From the NCBI GenBank assembly GCA_030627725.1, contig DAOVSZ010000195.1:1-5671 (forward strand): a stretch of 5,671 nt of DNA. The letters are read 5' to 3'. Positions 5,671 through 5,671 of the stretch are shown here, piece after piece. Source of the stretch: Desulfobulbaceae bacterium. GTDB lineage: Bacteria > Desulfobacterota > Desulfobulbia > Desulfobulbales > DAOVSZ01. The position numbers and the translations under genes are program-made. How positions within the stretch are numbered: the stretch's first letter is position 1; each line of letters opens with the position of its first letter. Under the pieces are notes generated by a model. The model saw nothing but the letters and a program-made list of their open reading frames with translations, was not told where the DNA came from and did not search any database.

Positions 5671-5671
5671 G

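Overview
The window holds four complete protein genes, all on the + strand, followed by a structured non-coding tail. In order they are a YhaM-type OB-fold/HD-domain exoribonuclease-like protein (181-1377), the clamp-loader subunit delta-prime holB (1539-2534), a PSP1/RicT-family cysteine-rich protein (2598-3587), and methionyl-tRNA synthetase metG with a C-terminal tRNA-binding domain (3605-5527). The order holB - ricT - metG matches a widely conserved bacterial housekeeping neighbourhood; in Bacillus, holB and yaaT/ricT are adjacent and metS lies close by. Base composition is balanced to moderately GC-rich. The proteins (Thermus/Bacillus-like MetRS, RicT family, YhaM-like HD protein) together suggest an anaerobic Desulfobacterota-type (former Deltaproteobacteria) chromosome. 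That placement is inference, not proof.

Layout. Bases 1-180 hold no confident gene. They contain a perfect 14-bp inverted repeat (74-113). A short reading frame (73-180) runs in frame into the first gene and may be a relic of another protein. The 161 bp between genes 1 and 2 hold an imperfect inverted repeat of CACAAAGG-type sequence and no recognisable gene. The gaps between genes 2, 3 and 4 are short (63 and 17 bp). Each contains or abuts a perfect short tandem array: five TTAACCC units before ricT, and three AGCAACCC units forming the end of ricT just before metG. After metG, 144 bp of non-coding sequence contain a long imperfect inverted repeat. Its mismatches all become G-U wobbles if the minus strand is the RNA. 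A second hairpin lies at the window edge.

Function. The genes cover RNA turnover (YhaM-like), DNA replication (HolB), RNA-processing/Fe-S-linked regulation (RicT family) and translation (MetG). They look like a growth-related housekeeping cluster, with holB, ricT and metG probably co-transcribed. I see no defence system, phage, insertion sequence or CRISPR array. The unusual content lies in the joints: tandem repeats in place of Shine-Dalgarno sites, a ricT/metG junction where loss of one 8-bp repeat unit would fuse the two proteins, a clamp-binding-like C-terminus on gene 1, and the strand-biased hairpin after metG.
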